This document shows positions 1-7,012 of a stretch of DNA of 64,000 nt, piece by piece; position 1 is the first letter of the stretch; the number at the start of each line of letters is the position of its first letter. Position numbers and translations under genes: made by a program. Source of the DNA: DASRHK01 sp963776465 (GTDB lineage: Bacteria > Pseudomonadota > Gammaproteobacteria > Nevskiales > Nevskiaceae). The notes under the pieces were generated by a model. That model ran no database searches and was not told the DNA's origin. It was given only the letters and a program-made list of their open reading frames with translations. Where the stretch lies: NCBI GenBank assembly GCA_963776465.1, contig CAVZMV010000001.1, positions 186,001 through 250,000 of the forward strand. The letters are read 5' to 3'.

Positions 1-789
1 CGACACGGCTTCCAGCCAGCGCAACGGGCGCTGCATGAACACCATTGGCGGCATCATCACGCTGACGATGCCGAAGTAGACCGGACAGAGCAGGAAGCTC
101 ACCAAGCCCATGTCGTGATACGACGGCACCCATCCAAGGCGCAGCATCGGCCGGCCGTCCACCACGTTCTCCATCTGCGCGATCGCGCGCAGGTTGGCCG
201 CGAAGTTCGCGTGCGAGAGCATCACGCCGCGCGGCGAGGTGGTGGTGCCGGAGGTGTATTGCAGCATCGCCAGCTGTTCAGGATCCGGCGCCTCCGGTGG
301 CGACGCGGCATCGTCGTCGGCCAGCACGTCGGTCGCCACTGCGGGCAGAGACCGCAGCGCGTCGTGCTCCTGCGCGCCGCCGCGCAGGCTCTCGACCGTG
401 AGCAGGGCCGCGGGCTCGGCGTCCCGGGCGATCCCCGGAGCGCGATCGAAGGCCTGCTGCGGAACCACGACGGGAACGATCGTGCCCAGCGCGCCGGCGT
501 AGAGGCATCCGAACAGCGCGCCGACCAGCTCCAGCCCTTGCGGATAGACGAGCAGCACCGGCTTGCCGGCGCATTGCAGCGGGCGCAGCGCAGCAGCGAT
601 CGTGCGCGCCCGCCGGTCCAGCTGTGCATACGTCAGCCGCGCCGTTTCGCGATCGCCATCCTGCAGGAACACGAATGCGACGTCGTCAGGCCGCCGGGTC
701 GCGCGGTCGCGCAAGGCCTCGACGATGGTCGCGTAGTCGTGCCCGTCGACCGCGCGAACCAGCGAACCCGGGAGCGTGTCGGCGCTCAT
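1..789 (-). CDS. Fatty acyl-AMP ligase / AMP-binding enzyme, N-terminal part (cut by window edge)
   Basis: The 263 visible residues are the N-terminal part of an adenylate-forming enzyme that activates a carboxylic acid, probably a fatty acid, as acyl-AMP. The phosphate-binding A3 motif YTSGTTTSPRG lies at about residues 178-188, followed by GVMLSH and the WVPSYHDMGLV block characteristic of fatty acyl-AMP ligases rather than acetyl-CoA synthetases. The frame runs off the left edge, so the C-terminal lid and any fused carrier domain are not visible. The ATG at 789 overlaps the stop of the upstream hydrolase by four bases (ATGA), implying translational coupling in a TPR-hydrolase-ligase operon. 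Substrate is unknown. Long-chain acyl-CoA synthetase is the alternative, but the motif set fits FAAL better. Confidence 0.85.
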   Translation of the reverse strand, partial: MSADTLPGSLVRAVDGHDYATIVEALRDRATRRPDDVAFVFLQDGDRETARLTYAQLDRRARTIAAALRPLQCAGKPVLLVYPQGLELVGALFGCLYAGALGTIVPVVVPQQAFDRAPGIARDAEPAALLTVESLRGGAQEHDALRSLPAVATDVLADDDAASPPEAPDPEQLAMLQYTSGTTTSPRGVMLSHANFAANLRAIAQMENVVDGRPMLRLGWVPSYHDMGLVSFLLCPVYFGIVSVMMPPMVFMQRPLRWLEAVS

Positions 790-1679
790 TCGGCGGGGGC
801 CTGCGCCACGGGATCCGGCGCGCGTTCTGCAGCGCCACGGATCTGCTCGATCAGCCCGGCAGAAAGCGATCCCTCGCTGGCGAACTCGCGGACCAGGGGT
901 CCGAACAGGCCCGCGCCGAGCAAGAGCTTCATGCAGTTGTGCGCGAACGTCCCCGCGATCGGGATCAGCGTGGTGCCGGGAATCCCTTTCATGTCGCGCG
1001 CGTCGGCAGCGTCGACGGCGCAGTCCTCGCCGTAGATCAGGGTCAGGCGCGGGCGGCGCGTGGCGGCCTCGTAGAGGATCCGCGGATCCTGCGAGAACCG
1101 CGGCTCGGACTCCCGCCACTTCGGCAGCGCGGCCATCACCTCGGGGTCGACGCCCACCGGCAACAGCCGCGACCGCGGCGCGATCGCAAGCACCGCCTCC
1201 GCGCCTACCTCCAGGCCATAGCGCAAAGCGCCTGCAGCGCCGCCGCAGTAGCTGATCATGAACACCCGACGTGCCCCGGACCTCTCGATCAAGTTCCGCA
1301 TGCCGGCAATCGAGGTGCTCAGATTAGCGCCCAGCCCGGGGATGCCGCCGAGATAGGAACTGCGCTCCAGGTCGCGGACGTAGAGCGCGCTCGTCCCCAG
1401 CGGCCGCAGCAGCCGATGGAAGATGTCGAACGTGATGAGCAGTCCGCGATCGCGGCCAGCGAACAGCACGATCAGGCGCTCCTGGTCGGGAACGATCTTC
1501 TCGATGATCGCCGCCGGACTGCGCAGATGGTCGCGCTCCGCGTCATCGGTGCGATCGCTCCCGGGCGCGGCTTGCGCCATGCCCGAGCGACGCAGCTGCC
1601 GCGCAGTCGACAGCAGACGCGCGGCCTGCGCATCGCGATCCGCCAGATCGCGCAAGCGATCTTCCAGGCCGTCGACCAC
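786..1679 (-). CDS. Alpha/beta-hydrolase-like protein with degenerate nucleophile elbow
   Basis: A 297-residue frame from a GTG start. The fold is suggested by a beta-strand and oxyanion region LIVLFAGRD, an elbow-like block MISYCGGAAGALRYG about 40% along, and a C-terminal histidine in GTFAHNCMK. In related small hydrolases the elbow reads G-x-S-x-G-G; here it reads I-S-Y-C-G-G, so the usual serine position is Tyr and activity may be lost or altered (a Ser and a Cys are adjacent). No good ribosome-binding site precedes the GTG. The first 40 residues are helical and continue the pattern of the TPR protein encoded in the overlapping frame, so this is more likely the C-terminal half of a single TPR-hydrolase protein split by a one-base frameshift near 1680. 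The stop overlaps the FAAL start. Confidence 0.6.
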   Translation of the reverse strand: MVDGLEDRLRDLADRDAQAARLLSTARQLRRSGMAQAAPGSDRTDDAERDHLRSPAAIIEKIVPDQERLIVLFAGRDRGLLITFDIFHRLLRPLGTSALYVRDLERSSYLGGIPGLGANLSTSIAGMRNLIERSGARRVFMISYCGGAAGALRYGLEVGAEAVLAIAPRSRLLPVGVDPEVMAALPKWRESEPRFSQDPRILYEAATRRPRLTLIYGEDCAVDAADARDMKGIPGTTLIPIAGTFAHNCMKLLLGAGLFGPLVREFASEGSLSAGLIEQIRGAAERAPDPVAQAPAE

Positions 1680-2766
1680 GCCGGTACTGCGCCAGTGTCA
1701 GGCCGGCGCGGAGCCGGGCGCCGACGCTCGCATCGGGGTCGGCGACTTTGCGCCGCGCCTCCGCGATCTCCTCGCGCCAGTTCGAGCCCTTGACCAGCGA
1801 GAGCTCGATCCCCAGCCGCTCGTGGTCGGGGTACTCCTCGGCGGCGCGCTCCAGCAGCGGCAGCAGCTCCATTACCGTCTCTCGCTCGCGCGCAATGATC
1901 AACAGGATCACCAGGGCGTCGGGGTGGAGCGGGACCTCGTCCAGCACGCGGCGGCAGAATTGCCTGGCCCGGTCTGGAGCGCCGGCCGAGAGCGCGGCGA
2001 CGGCGAGGCGCAGCAATGTCCTGCGATTCCCCGGAGCCTGCGCCAGCGCAGCTTCGAAGTGACCCGTGGCGATGTCGGGGCGGTCCTGCTGCATCGCCAG
2101 GTCGCCCAGGCCCACAGCGGCATCGAGCCGCGTCTCCTCGTGATTCAGCAGCTGCTGGAACAGCGCCGCGCCTTCGGCGGTCCGATCGCATGCCACCAAC
2201 GTCTGGGCCAGCTCGAGCCGGGTGTGGTGATGGTGCGGATCGGCCTGTGCAGCTTGCGAAAAATATTGCAGCGCCGCGGTCCGCTGCTGCTGGCGCAGCA
2301 GGCGCGCCAGTCCGAGGAGCGCCGGTGCGTGGGCAGGATGACGCCGCAGAATCGACCGATAGGTTGCCTCGGACTCGCGCAACCGGTCGGACGCCGCTTG
2401 CGCTCGCGCGAGCCCGACGTGCGCCTCCAGGCTCGATGGGTCCTCTGTCGCCGCCTTCTGGAAGTAGCGCACCGCGATCGGAGCCTGCTTGCGGCGCATG
2501 GCGACGCGTGCCAGCCCGAGCAATGCATCCACGTTGCGCGTCGCGCCATTCAGCACCGCCTGGAATTCGACCTCAGCCTTGTCCAGCTCGCCCATGGCGA
2601 GATGTGTCCGTGCGCGCTCCATCCGGGGATCGGGCCGCGAAGGGTGGATCGTCGCCGCGCGCCCGAAATGCTCCAGGGCCGCAGTCCACTGCTCCCGCCG
2701 CCGGGCCTCCCGGCCCAGCCGCATGTGCTCGTTGAACTCAGCAGGAAGCTGGGAGGAGCCTTCCAT
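1543..2766 (-). CDS. TPR-repeat protein (C-terminal tail probably frameshifted)
   Basis: About 360 residues of tandem tetratricopeptide repeats, with recurring A-L-x-x-L-A-R helices and Asp-Pro or His-Pro turns; no signal peptide. TPR arrays bind partner proteins. Sense continues to about position 1683 (…LTLAQYR). Beyond that the frame becomes Arg/Ala/Ser-rich and resembles antisense noise, while the +1 frame resumes a helix beginning VVDGLEDRL. Removing one base near 1680 gives one protein of roughly 690 residues (TPR array plus hydrolase domain). Translation from the ATG at 2766 has no clear Shine-Dalgarno; a second ATG 14 codons in is possible. It heads the operon with the fatty acyl-AMP ligase, suggesting a scaffold or acyl-transfer role there. 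Confidence 0.7.
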   Translation of the reverse strand: MEGSSQLPAEFNEHMRLGREARRREQWTAALEHFGRAATIHPSRPDPRMERARTHLAMGELDKAEVEFQAVLNGATRNVDALLGLARVAMRRKQAPIAVRYFQKAATEDPSSLEAHVGLARAQAASDRLRESEATYRSILRRHPAHAPALLGLARLLRQQQRTAALQYFSQAAQADPHHHHTRLELAQTLVACDRTAEGAALFQQLLNHEETRLDAAVGLGDLAMQQDRPDIATGHFEAALAQAPGNRRTLLRLAVAALSAGAPDRARQFCRRVLDEVPLHPDALVILLIIARERETVMELLPLLERAAEEYPDHERLGIELSLVKGSNWREEIAEARRKVADPDASVGARLRAGLTLAQYRRGRRPGRSLARSGGSRCAGRASAVDCAAAASLGHGASRARERSHR

Positions 2767-2886
2767 GGCGTCGCGTGCTCGTGGCCGGCGGTGCGGCGGC
2801 TCAGATTAGCCGGGCCAACCCGCGGGCGGCAACGGTTTTCCCGAAGTCCCTGGAAAAACGCGGCGTCGATTTTGACGCCCGCATCG

Positions 2887-3072
2887 TCAGCCTCTGCGCT
2901 TCTGCTCCTCGGCCTGGCGCTCGCGCGCGGAGCGCCCGGTCGCCGGCGCGTCCGATGCGGGGAACGACTGGTAAGAAGCCTCCTCCACGCGATCCTTGGG
3001 ATCCACGCGGGGACCTTCCTTCTGCTGCGTGGGCTTGGGCGGGACCACGGGCCGCTTCCTGTGCTTGTCCAT
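2887..3072 (-). CDS. Small basic protein with EEASYQSFPASDAPA motif
   Basis: A 61-residue, highly charged protein starting MDKHRKRP, with a proline-rich N-terminus, a central motif VEEASYQSFPASDAPA and a Lys/Arg/Glu C-terminus. The SFPASD-type motif recurs in many short uncharacterised proteobacterial proteins. No membrane segment or signal peptide is visible. The start at 3072 is supported by GGAGG eight bases upstream on the minus strand; an in-frame upstream extension lacks sensible composition. It is divergent from the SDR at 3149, with a 76-base shared upstream region. Function unknown. Confidence 0.7.
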   Translation of the reverse strand: MDKHRKRPVVPPKPTQQKEGPRVDPKDRVEEASYQSFPASDAPATGRSARERQAEEQKRRG

Positions 3073-3148
3073 GAGAGCCTCCGTTGATACCCGTTGGACC
3101 GTCAACATTCGGTAGCATTCGCCCGCCCACGCAAAAAGGATCACGCCC

Positions 3149-4051
3149 ATGAAACCGGACTGGACGCTGGCGGACATGCCCTCGCTGAGCGGCAAGGTCG
3201 CGGTGGTGACGGGGGCCAACCGGGGTCTGGGCCTGGAGATCTCTGCCGGGCTCGCCGGCGCGGGGGCCAAGGTCATCCTGGCCTGCCGCACGCCCGCCAA
3301 GGCCCGCCTCGCGATCGAGGACATCCGGCGGCGCGCGCCGCGGGCCGACCTGGAGGTGATGACGCTGGACGTCGCCGACCTTGCCAGCGTCCGGCGATTT
3401 GCCGCCGATCTCTCCAAGCATCACGCGCGCCTGGACATCCTGTGCCACAACGCTGCCGCGATCCTGGCGCCGCTGGGCAAGACCGCCGACGGCTTCGAGA
3501 CGCACATCGGCACCAACCACTTCGGCGCGTTCGCCCTCACGGGCCTGCTGCTCGACCGCCTCCTCTCCACGCCGGGCGCGCGCGTCGTCAGCACCTCGAG
3601 CATGGCGCACAAGCTCACGCCGGGGATGGACCTCGACGACCTGCACTTCGCGCACAAGGCCTACAAGGAGATGGACGCGTACGGGAAGAGCAAGCTCGCC
3701 GCGCTGCTGTTCACCTTCGAGCTCGACCGCCGCCTGAAGAAGGCGCGCACGTCCGTGATCGCGGTCGCCGCGCATCCGGGCTGGTCGAATACCAATCCCG
3801 GCCAAGGCAGCGTGCTGATGCGCATCAGCAACGCCATCCTCGCGCAGACGGCGGCGATGGGCGCCCTGCCCGCGCTCTACGCAGCGGCCGCTGCCGACGT
3901 CTCCGGCGGCGAATACTTCGGGCCCGGCGGATTCCAGCAGCTGCGCGGTCATCCGGCGCGCGTGCCATGCCGCAGCGAGGCCCGCGATCCTGCGCTGGCC
4001 GCGCGCCTGTGGACGATGTCCGAGGAAGCTACGGGGATACGGTACTTGTAA
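3149..4051 (+). CDS. Short-chain dehydrogenase/reductase (retinol-dehydrogenase-like)
   Basis: A 300-residue NAD(P)-dependent oxidoreductase. The dinucleotide-binding TGANRGLG motif is at about residues 21-28, the acidic/adenine pocket at VMTLDVADL, and the catalytic Y-G-K-S-K (YxxxK) at about 173-177 after an STSSM serine block. The usual NNAG is HNAAA here. The overall pattern matches the RDH / protochlorophyllide-reductase-like branch of the SDR superfamily. Substrate cannot be inferred. The gene stands alone and its stop is followed at once by two hairpins that separate it from the convergent BON gene. Confidence 0.9.
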   Translation: MKPDWTLADMPSLSGKVAVVTGANRGLGLEISAGLAGAGAKVILACRTPAKARLAIEDIRRRAPRADLEVMTLDVADLASVRRFAADLSKHHARLDILCHNAAAILAPLGKTADGFETHIGTNHFGAFALTGLLLDRLLSTPGARVVSTSSMAHKLTPGMDLDDLHFAHKAYKEMDAYGKSKLAALLFTFELDRRLKKARTSVIAVAAHPGWSNTNPGQGSVLMRISNAILAQTAAMGALPALYAAAAADVSGGEYFGPGGFQQLRGHPARVPCRSEARDPALAARLWTMSEEATGIRYL

Positions 4052-4085
4052 ACGAAATGCCGACGTTTCTTCGCCGGCATTTCGT
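4052..4085 (+). terminator. Hairpin directly after the SDR stop codon
   Basis: An 11-bp perfect stem (ACGAAATGCCG at 4052-4062 pairing with CGGCATTTCGT at 4075-4085) begins at the base after the SDR TAA. There is no T-run, so it may be a 3'-end-stabilising or bidirectional structure rather than a classic intrinsic terminator. Confidence 0.5.
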
Positions 4086-4100
4086 GAAGCAGAGGCCTGC

Positions 4101-4135
4101 GCGTTGAGCCGACGTTTCCTCGTCGGCTCCAACGC
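4101..4135. repeat. Second hairpin with the same loop motif, between convergent genes
   Basis: The arms GCGTTGAGCCGACG (4101-4114) and CGTCGGCTCCAACGC (4121-4135) pair with one bulged base. The loop side repeats CCGACGTTTCyTCG from the preceding hairpin (4061-4073 and 4110-4122), and the TTGAGCCGAC part is shared with the end of the repeat at 8356-8423. It lies between the SDR and the BON gene, which converge. Confidence 0.5.
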
Positions 4136-4152
4136 GTGACTACGTCAGAGGA

Positions 4153-4599
4153 CTAGCCCTTGGCCTTGAGGCTCAGCTCGTTGTGCACTTCCTTGACGCC
4201 CTTGATGCCGCGGGCCACGTCCTCGGCCTGCTTCATCTCCGCCGACGTCGGCACCGTGCCGCGCAGCGTGACCACGCCGTCGTTGGTGTCGACGTTGATG
4301 CCGAGCGACTTCAGGTTCTTCTCCGTCAGCAGCGAGGCCTTCACCTTGGTGGTGATGGACGCATCCGAGATCATCTCGCCGGTCTCGTGGGCCGCGCTCT
4401 TGGTCGTGTCCTTGATGTCGTGGCCGACTTCCTTGGCGCCGGACTTCAGGTCACGCCCGGTGTCCTTGGCGTTCTCCTTGGCGTCGTGCGCCGTCTCGCG
4501 CGCGGAGGTCTTCGTATCCGGGCTGTACGGATCGGCTGCATTGACCGCCGTAGCGGCCGCGCCGAGTAAAAGGCTGAACATCAATGCTGAAAGTTTCAT
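4153..4599 (-). CDS. Periplasmic BON-domain protein with LEA-like repeats
   Basis: A 148-residue exported protein. A Sec signal peptide (MKLSALMFSLLLGAAATAVNA) is followed by about 55 residues of Ala/Lys/Asp/Thr-rich 11-mer-like helix (ETAHDAKENAKDTG, GHDIKDTTKSAAHE) resembling LEA-type stress proteins, then a C-terminal BON domain (ITTKVKASLL … GVVTLRGTV … VKEVHNELSL), a fold found in OsmY-type periplasmic stress proteins. The start at 4599 is chosen because GAGGAG lies at correct spacing and the signal peptide begins there; a 25-residue in-frame extension has no such features. A role in osmotic or envelope stress is inferred. Confidence 0.85.
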   Translation of the reverse strand: MKLSALMFSLLLGAAATAVNAADPYSPDTKTSARETAHDAKENAKDTGRDLKSGAKEVGHDIKDTTKSAAHETGEMISDASITTKVKASLLTEKNLKSLGINVDTNDGVVTLRGTVPTSAEMKQAEDVARGIKGVKEVHNELSLKAKG

Positions 4600-4740
4600 G
4601 TGGCTCTCCTCAGTGGGGGGGGTGAAGCGGAAACCGCGTGGCGATCCTTCGGCCGCGGGCTGCTGGTTGGACAAGCGAAGTTCGGGGACATTCCGGAGAA
4701 ATCATCGGTCAGCAGGGCTGACTGTCTCTATTCGTAGACA

Positions 4741-4812
4741 GTAGGTCGGCTCAGGCGCTTCGTGCGGCGCCGACGCCCGAAAGTCGGATCCGCTTCGCTT
4801 GGTCCGACCTAC
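4741..4812 (-). repeat. Palindromic GTAGGTCGG repeat, copy 1
   Basis: A 72-bp element bounded by GTAGGTCGG (4741-4749) and CCGACCTAC (4804-4812) with internal GGATCCG and further dyads. It is the reverse complement of a related element at 8356-8423. Its terminal CTA supplies the TAG stop (4809-4811) of the patatin gene. The size and structure resemble REP/REPIN-type extragenic palindromes. Confidence 0.8.
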
Positions 4813-5792
4813 CCGCCGACCCAGGCGCGGATTTCCGATTCCTGCGCCTTCACCAGGCGTCGGCCCTCGGCAATCGCTTCCGCGGCGCGATGGAAGTCCA
4901 TCAGCGCGTAATCCTGCAGCAGCGGCACCAGCGCGATCTCCGGCGGATCGCCGGCCATGCGGCTGCGGGTGATGCGGTCCTGCATTACGTTGACGCTTGC
5001 CGCCATGACGTCGAAGAACCCCGGGCTGCCGGCCTCGCCGCTCTCGAAGTACGAAACCACTTTCTGCCAGAAGCTGCGCTCGCCGCTCACCGGCACTTCG
5101 CTCGCGGCCAGGCGCCCGGCGCGCGACATGTGCGCGCCGACCAGCTGCGCATTGAGATTGACGGCGACGACCACGTCGGCGCCCAGCGCCCTGCACGCGG
5201 AGACCGGCACCGGGTTGACCAGACCGCCGTCGAGCATCCAGCGATCCTGGTACTTCACCGGCGAGAACAGGCCCGGCATCGCGCAGGACGCGCGCGCGGC
5301 CGGCAGGATCGGCCCGCGCGTGATCCAGATCTCGCGGCCGGTCTTCATCTCGGTGGCGACGCTGACGTAGCGCTGCTCCAGGTCCTCGATGTTCGGGTTC
5401 CTGTGCTGCTCCAGGAAGAAGCCGAACAGCTTCTCGCCCTTGACGAAGCCGCCGGAGAAGGTGAAGTCCATGAGCGAGACGACATCGCGCACCGTGAGCT
5501 TCTGCACCCATTCGGAGAACGCTGCGAGCTGGCCCGACACGTAGACGGCTCCGACCAGCGCGCCGATCGAGGTGCCGGCGACGACGCGCGGCTTGATGCC
5601 CATCTCTTCCAGCCCCTGGATCACGCCGATGTGCGACCAGCCGCGGGCGGAGCCACTGCCGAGCGCGAGGCCAACGACCGGACTGTCGACCCGCGGCTTG
5701 ACGCCGGCCCCGCCGGTGGGATCCGGCCGAACCGTCTCCGCCGCCTGCGGCAACGCCGCGGCGCCCTTGCGCCGGGGCTTGTCCTTCTTCAT
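4809..5792 (-). CDS. Patatin-like phospholipase (RssA-like)
   Basis: A 327-residue patatin-family serine hydrolase that probably cleaves acyl esters of lipids. It has the glycine-rich oxyanion loop GSGSARGW, the nucleophile elbow G-T-S-I-G and the catalytic dyad aspartate in DGGLVNP. The N-terminal 40 residues are polar (MKKDKPRRKG) and there is no clear signal peptide, as in cytoplasmic RssA-type proteins. The start at 5792 overlaps the upstream thioesterase stop by four bases (ATGA), so the two are translated together. Longer in-frame extensions upstream are antisense to the thioesterase frame and were rejected. The stop codon falls inside the GTAGGTCGG repeat. Confidence 0.88.
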   Translation of the reverse strand: MKKDKPRRKGAAALPQAAETVRPDPTGGAGVKPRVDSPVVGLALGSGSARGWSHIGVIQGLEEMGIKPRVVAGTSIGALVGAVYVSGQLAAFSEWVQKLTVRDVVSLMDFTFSGGFVKGEKLFGFFLEQHRNPNIEDLEQRYVSVATEMKTGREIWITRGPILPAARASCAMPGLFSPVKYQDRWMLDGGLVNPVPVSACRALGADVVVAVNLNAQLVGAHMSRAGRLAASEVPVSGERSFWQKVVSYFESGEAGSPGFFDVMAASVNVMQDRITRSRMAGDPPEIALVPLLQDYALMDFHRAAEAIAEGRRLVKAQESEIRAWVGG

Positions 5793-6589
5793 CCGAAGAC
5801 GACCATGCTCTGGCGACTGATGGCCGCGAGCTTGCCGCCGGGCGTCCACACCATCACCGACTGGCTGGTATAGCCCTCGCCCGCGGCGACGACGTCGGCG
5901 TCCAGTCGCCAGGCCGCGAGCGCCTGCGCGGCCAGATCGATGGCCATGAACTCGAGCGTCCAGGTCATCGAGCTGCCGGGCGCCGGCTTCTTGAGCATCG
6001 ACAGCGCGACCGGCGGCGGCGCGTCCGCGATCGCCAGCAGGTGTGCCTCGTCGATCGGTCCACGATCGCGAAGCGTGACCTCGATGATCGCCCGCGTCAG
6101 GGGATTGCCGGTGTAGGGCGGCGTGCCATGCAGCCAGCGCATCGGCAGGTGTCGCGTGAAGCTCGGCGTGATCCCGGCGACGAAATCGAAGCTGATCGGC
6201 TTGCCCGGCGGAACGGGCGGCTGCGCCGGCGCGACCTCGACGGTCGACGGCCGCGCGGCGCCGAACACGCCCACCAGCAGGCATTGCACGCTGCCCGCGT
6301 CGCCGACCCGTCCTTCGACCTGGATGGCGCTCTTGCCCGTGCGCAGCACGCGCGCAGTCGTGCTCACCGTGCCAGCCGGTACCGGGGCGACGAACGTCAC
6401 CTGCAGCGTGCGCAGCGGCACCTCCCTGGGCACCAGCGCCCGCATGGCCTTCAGCGCGATCGCCGCCTGCAGCCCGCCGAAGAGGCTGCGGCCCTGCAGC
6501 CAGTCGTCCGTGACCACGCAGGTCCAGGCGCCGTCGCGCTCCTGCATCGAGGCAAGCAAGTCCGAGAATTGCATCGGGGTGCCCGTCAT
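5789..6589 (-). CDS. TesB-like acyl-CoA thioesterase (double hotdog)
   Basis: A 266-residue protein with two tandem hotdog domains as in acyl-CoA thioesterase II. The N-terminal half carries DDWLQGRSLFGGLQAA followed by LQVTFVAPVPAG; the C-terminal half carries MTWTLEFMAIDLAAQ and the terminal AISRQSMVVFG typical of the family. It hydrolyses acyl-CoA to free acid and CoA in the cytosol. The start is uncertain: ATG 6589 (MTGTPMQF) or ATG five codons later; neither has a strong Shine-Dalgarno. Coupling to a patatin phospholipase suggests fatty-acid release or turnover of lipid. Confidence 0.87.
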   Translation of the reverse strand: MTGTPMQFSDLLASMQERDGAWTCVVTDDWLQGRSLFGGLQAAIALKAMRALVPREVPLRTLQVTFVAPVPAGTVSTTARVLRTGKSAIQVEGRVGDAGSVQCLLVGVFGAARPSTVEVAPAQPPVPPGKPISFDFVAGITPSFTRHLPMRWLHGTPPYTGNPLTRAIIEVTLRDRGPIDEAHLLAIADAPPPVALSMLKKPAPGSSMTWTLEFMAIDLAAQALAAWRLDADVVAAGEGYTSQSVMVWTPGGKLAAISRQSMVVFG

Positions 6590-6707
6590 TGTTTGGCGGC
6601 TAAACCTAGCACGCTGGGACCGGCCTGCAGCTCAGCCCCTGCACAGCGCCGGGTCGAAGTTCTATGATGGCGCCATCGGGGAGGGAAAGAACTATAAGGA
6701 GGACACG

Positions 6708-6989
6708 ATGCGTCCGTTCGAGCGTCTGCTGTTCGCATGCGTTTTGGGGGTCGCGTTGCTGGCCGGCTGCTCCAGGGCCACGCCGCAGAACTTCGAGAAG
6801 ATCGAAGTCGGGATGAAGAAGGACCAGGTGCACAAGATCATCGGCAAGCCCAGCAAGGTCGAAGGCGACACCTCCGGCCCGGCGAGCCTGTACTTCGAGA
6901 CCTGGAACAACGACCCGGTGGTGATCACCATCACCTTCGAAGGCGAGACCGTCGCCATGAAGACCATCAGCGGGGATCAGCAGCAGTAG
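6708..6989 (+). CDS. Small SmpA/OmlA(BamE)-like lipoprotein
   Basis: A 93-residue lipoprotein. The signal peptide MRPFERLLFACVLGVALLAGC ends in the lipobox LAGC. The mature part has EKIEVGMKKDQVHKIIGKPSKVEG, the G-M-x-x-x-x-V-x-x-x-x-G-x-P pattern of the SmpA/OmlA fold, followed by YFETWNNDPVVITITFEG. BamE itself belongs to this fold, but short paralogues are common, so no gene name is given. AGGAGG lies seven bases before the ATG. The next gene begins about 24 bases downstream. Confidence 0.85.
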   Translation: MRPFERLLFACVLGVALLAGCSRATPQNFEKIEVGMKKDQVHKIIGKPSKVEGDTSGPASLYFETWNNDPVVITITFEGETVAMKTISGDQQQ

Positions 6990-7012
6990 GTGATGTGCTG
7001 CAGGGAAGCGCT

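Noticed and set aside
1677..1700. Programmed ribosomal frameshifting at the TPR-hydrolase junction
   Set aside because: No slippery heptamer or stimulatory structure is evident; the same absence holds at 18029 and 42190.
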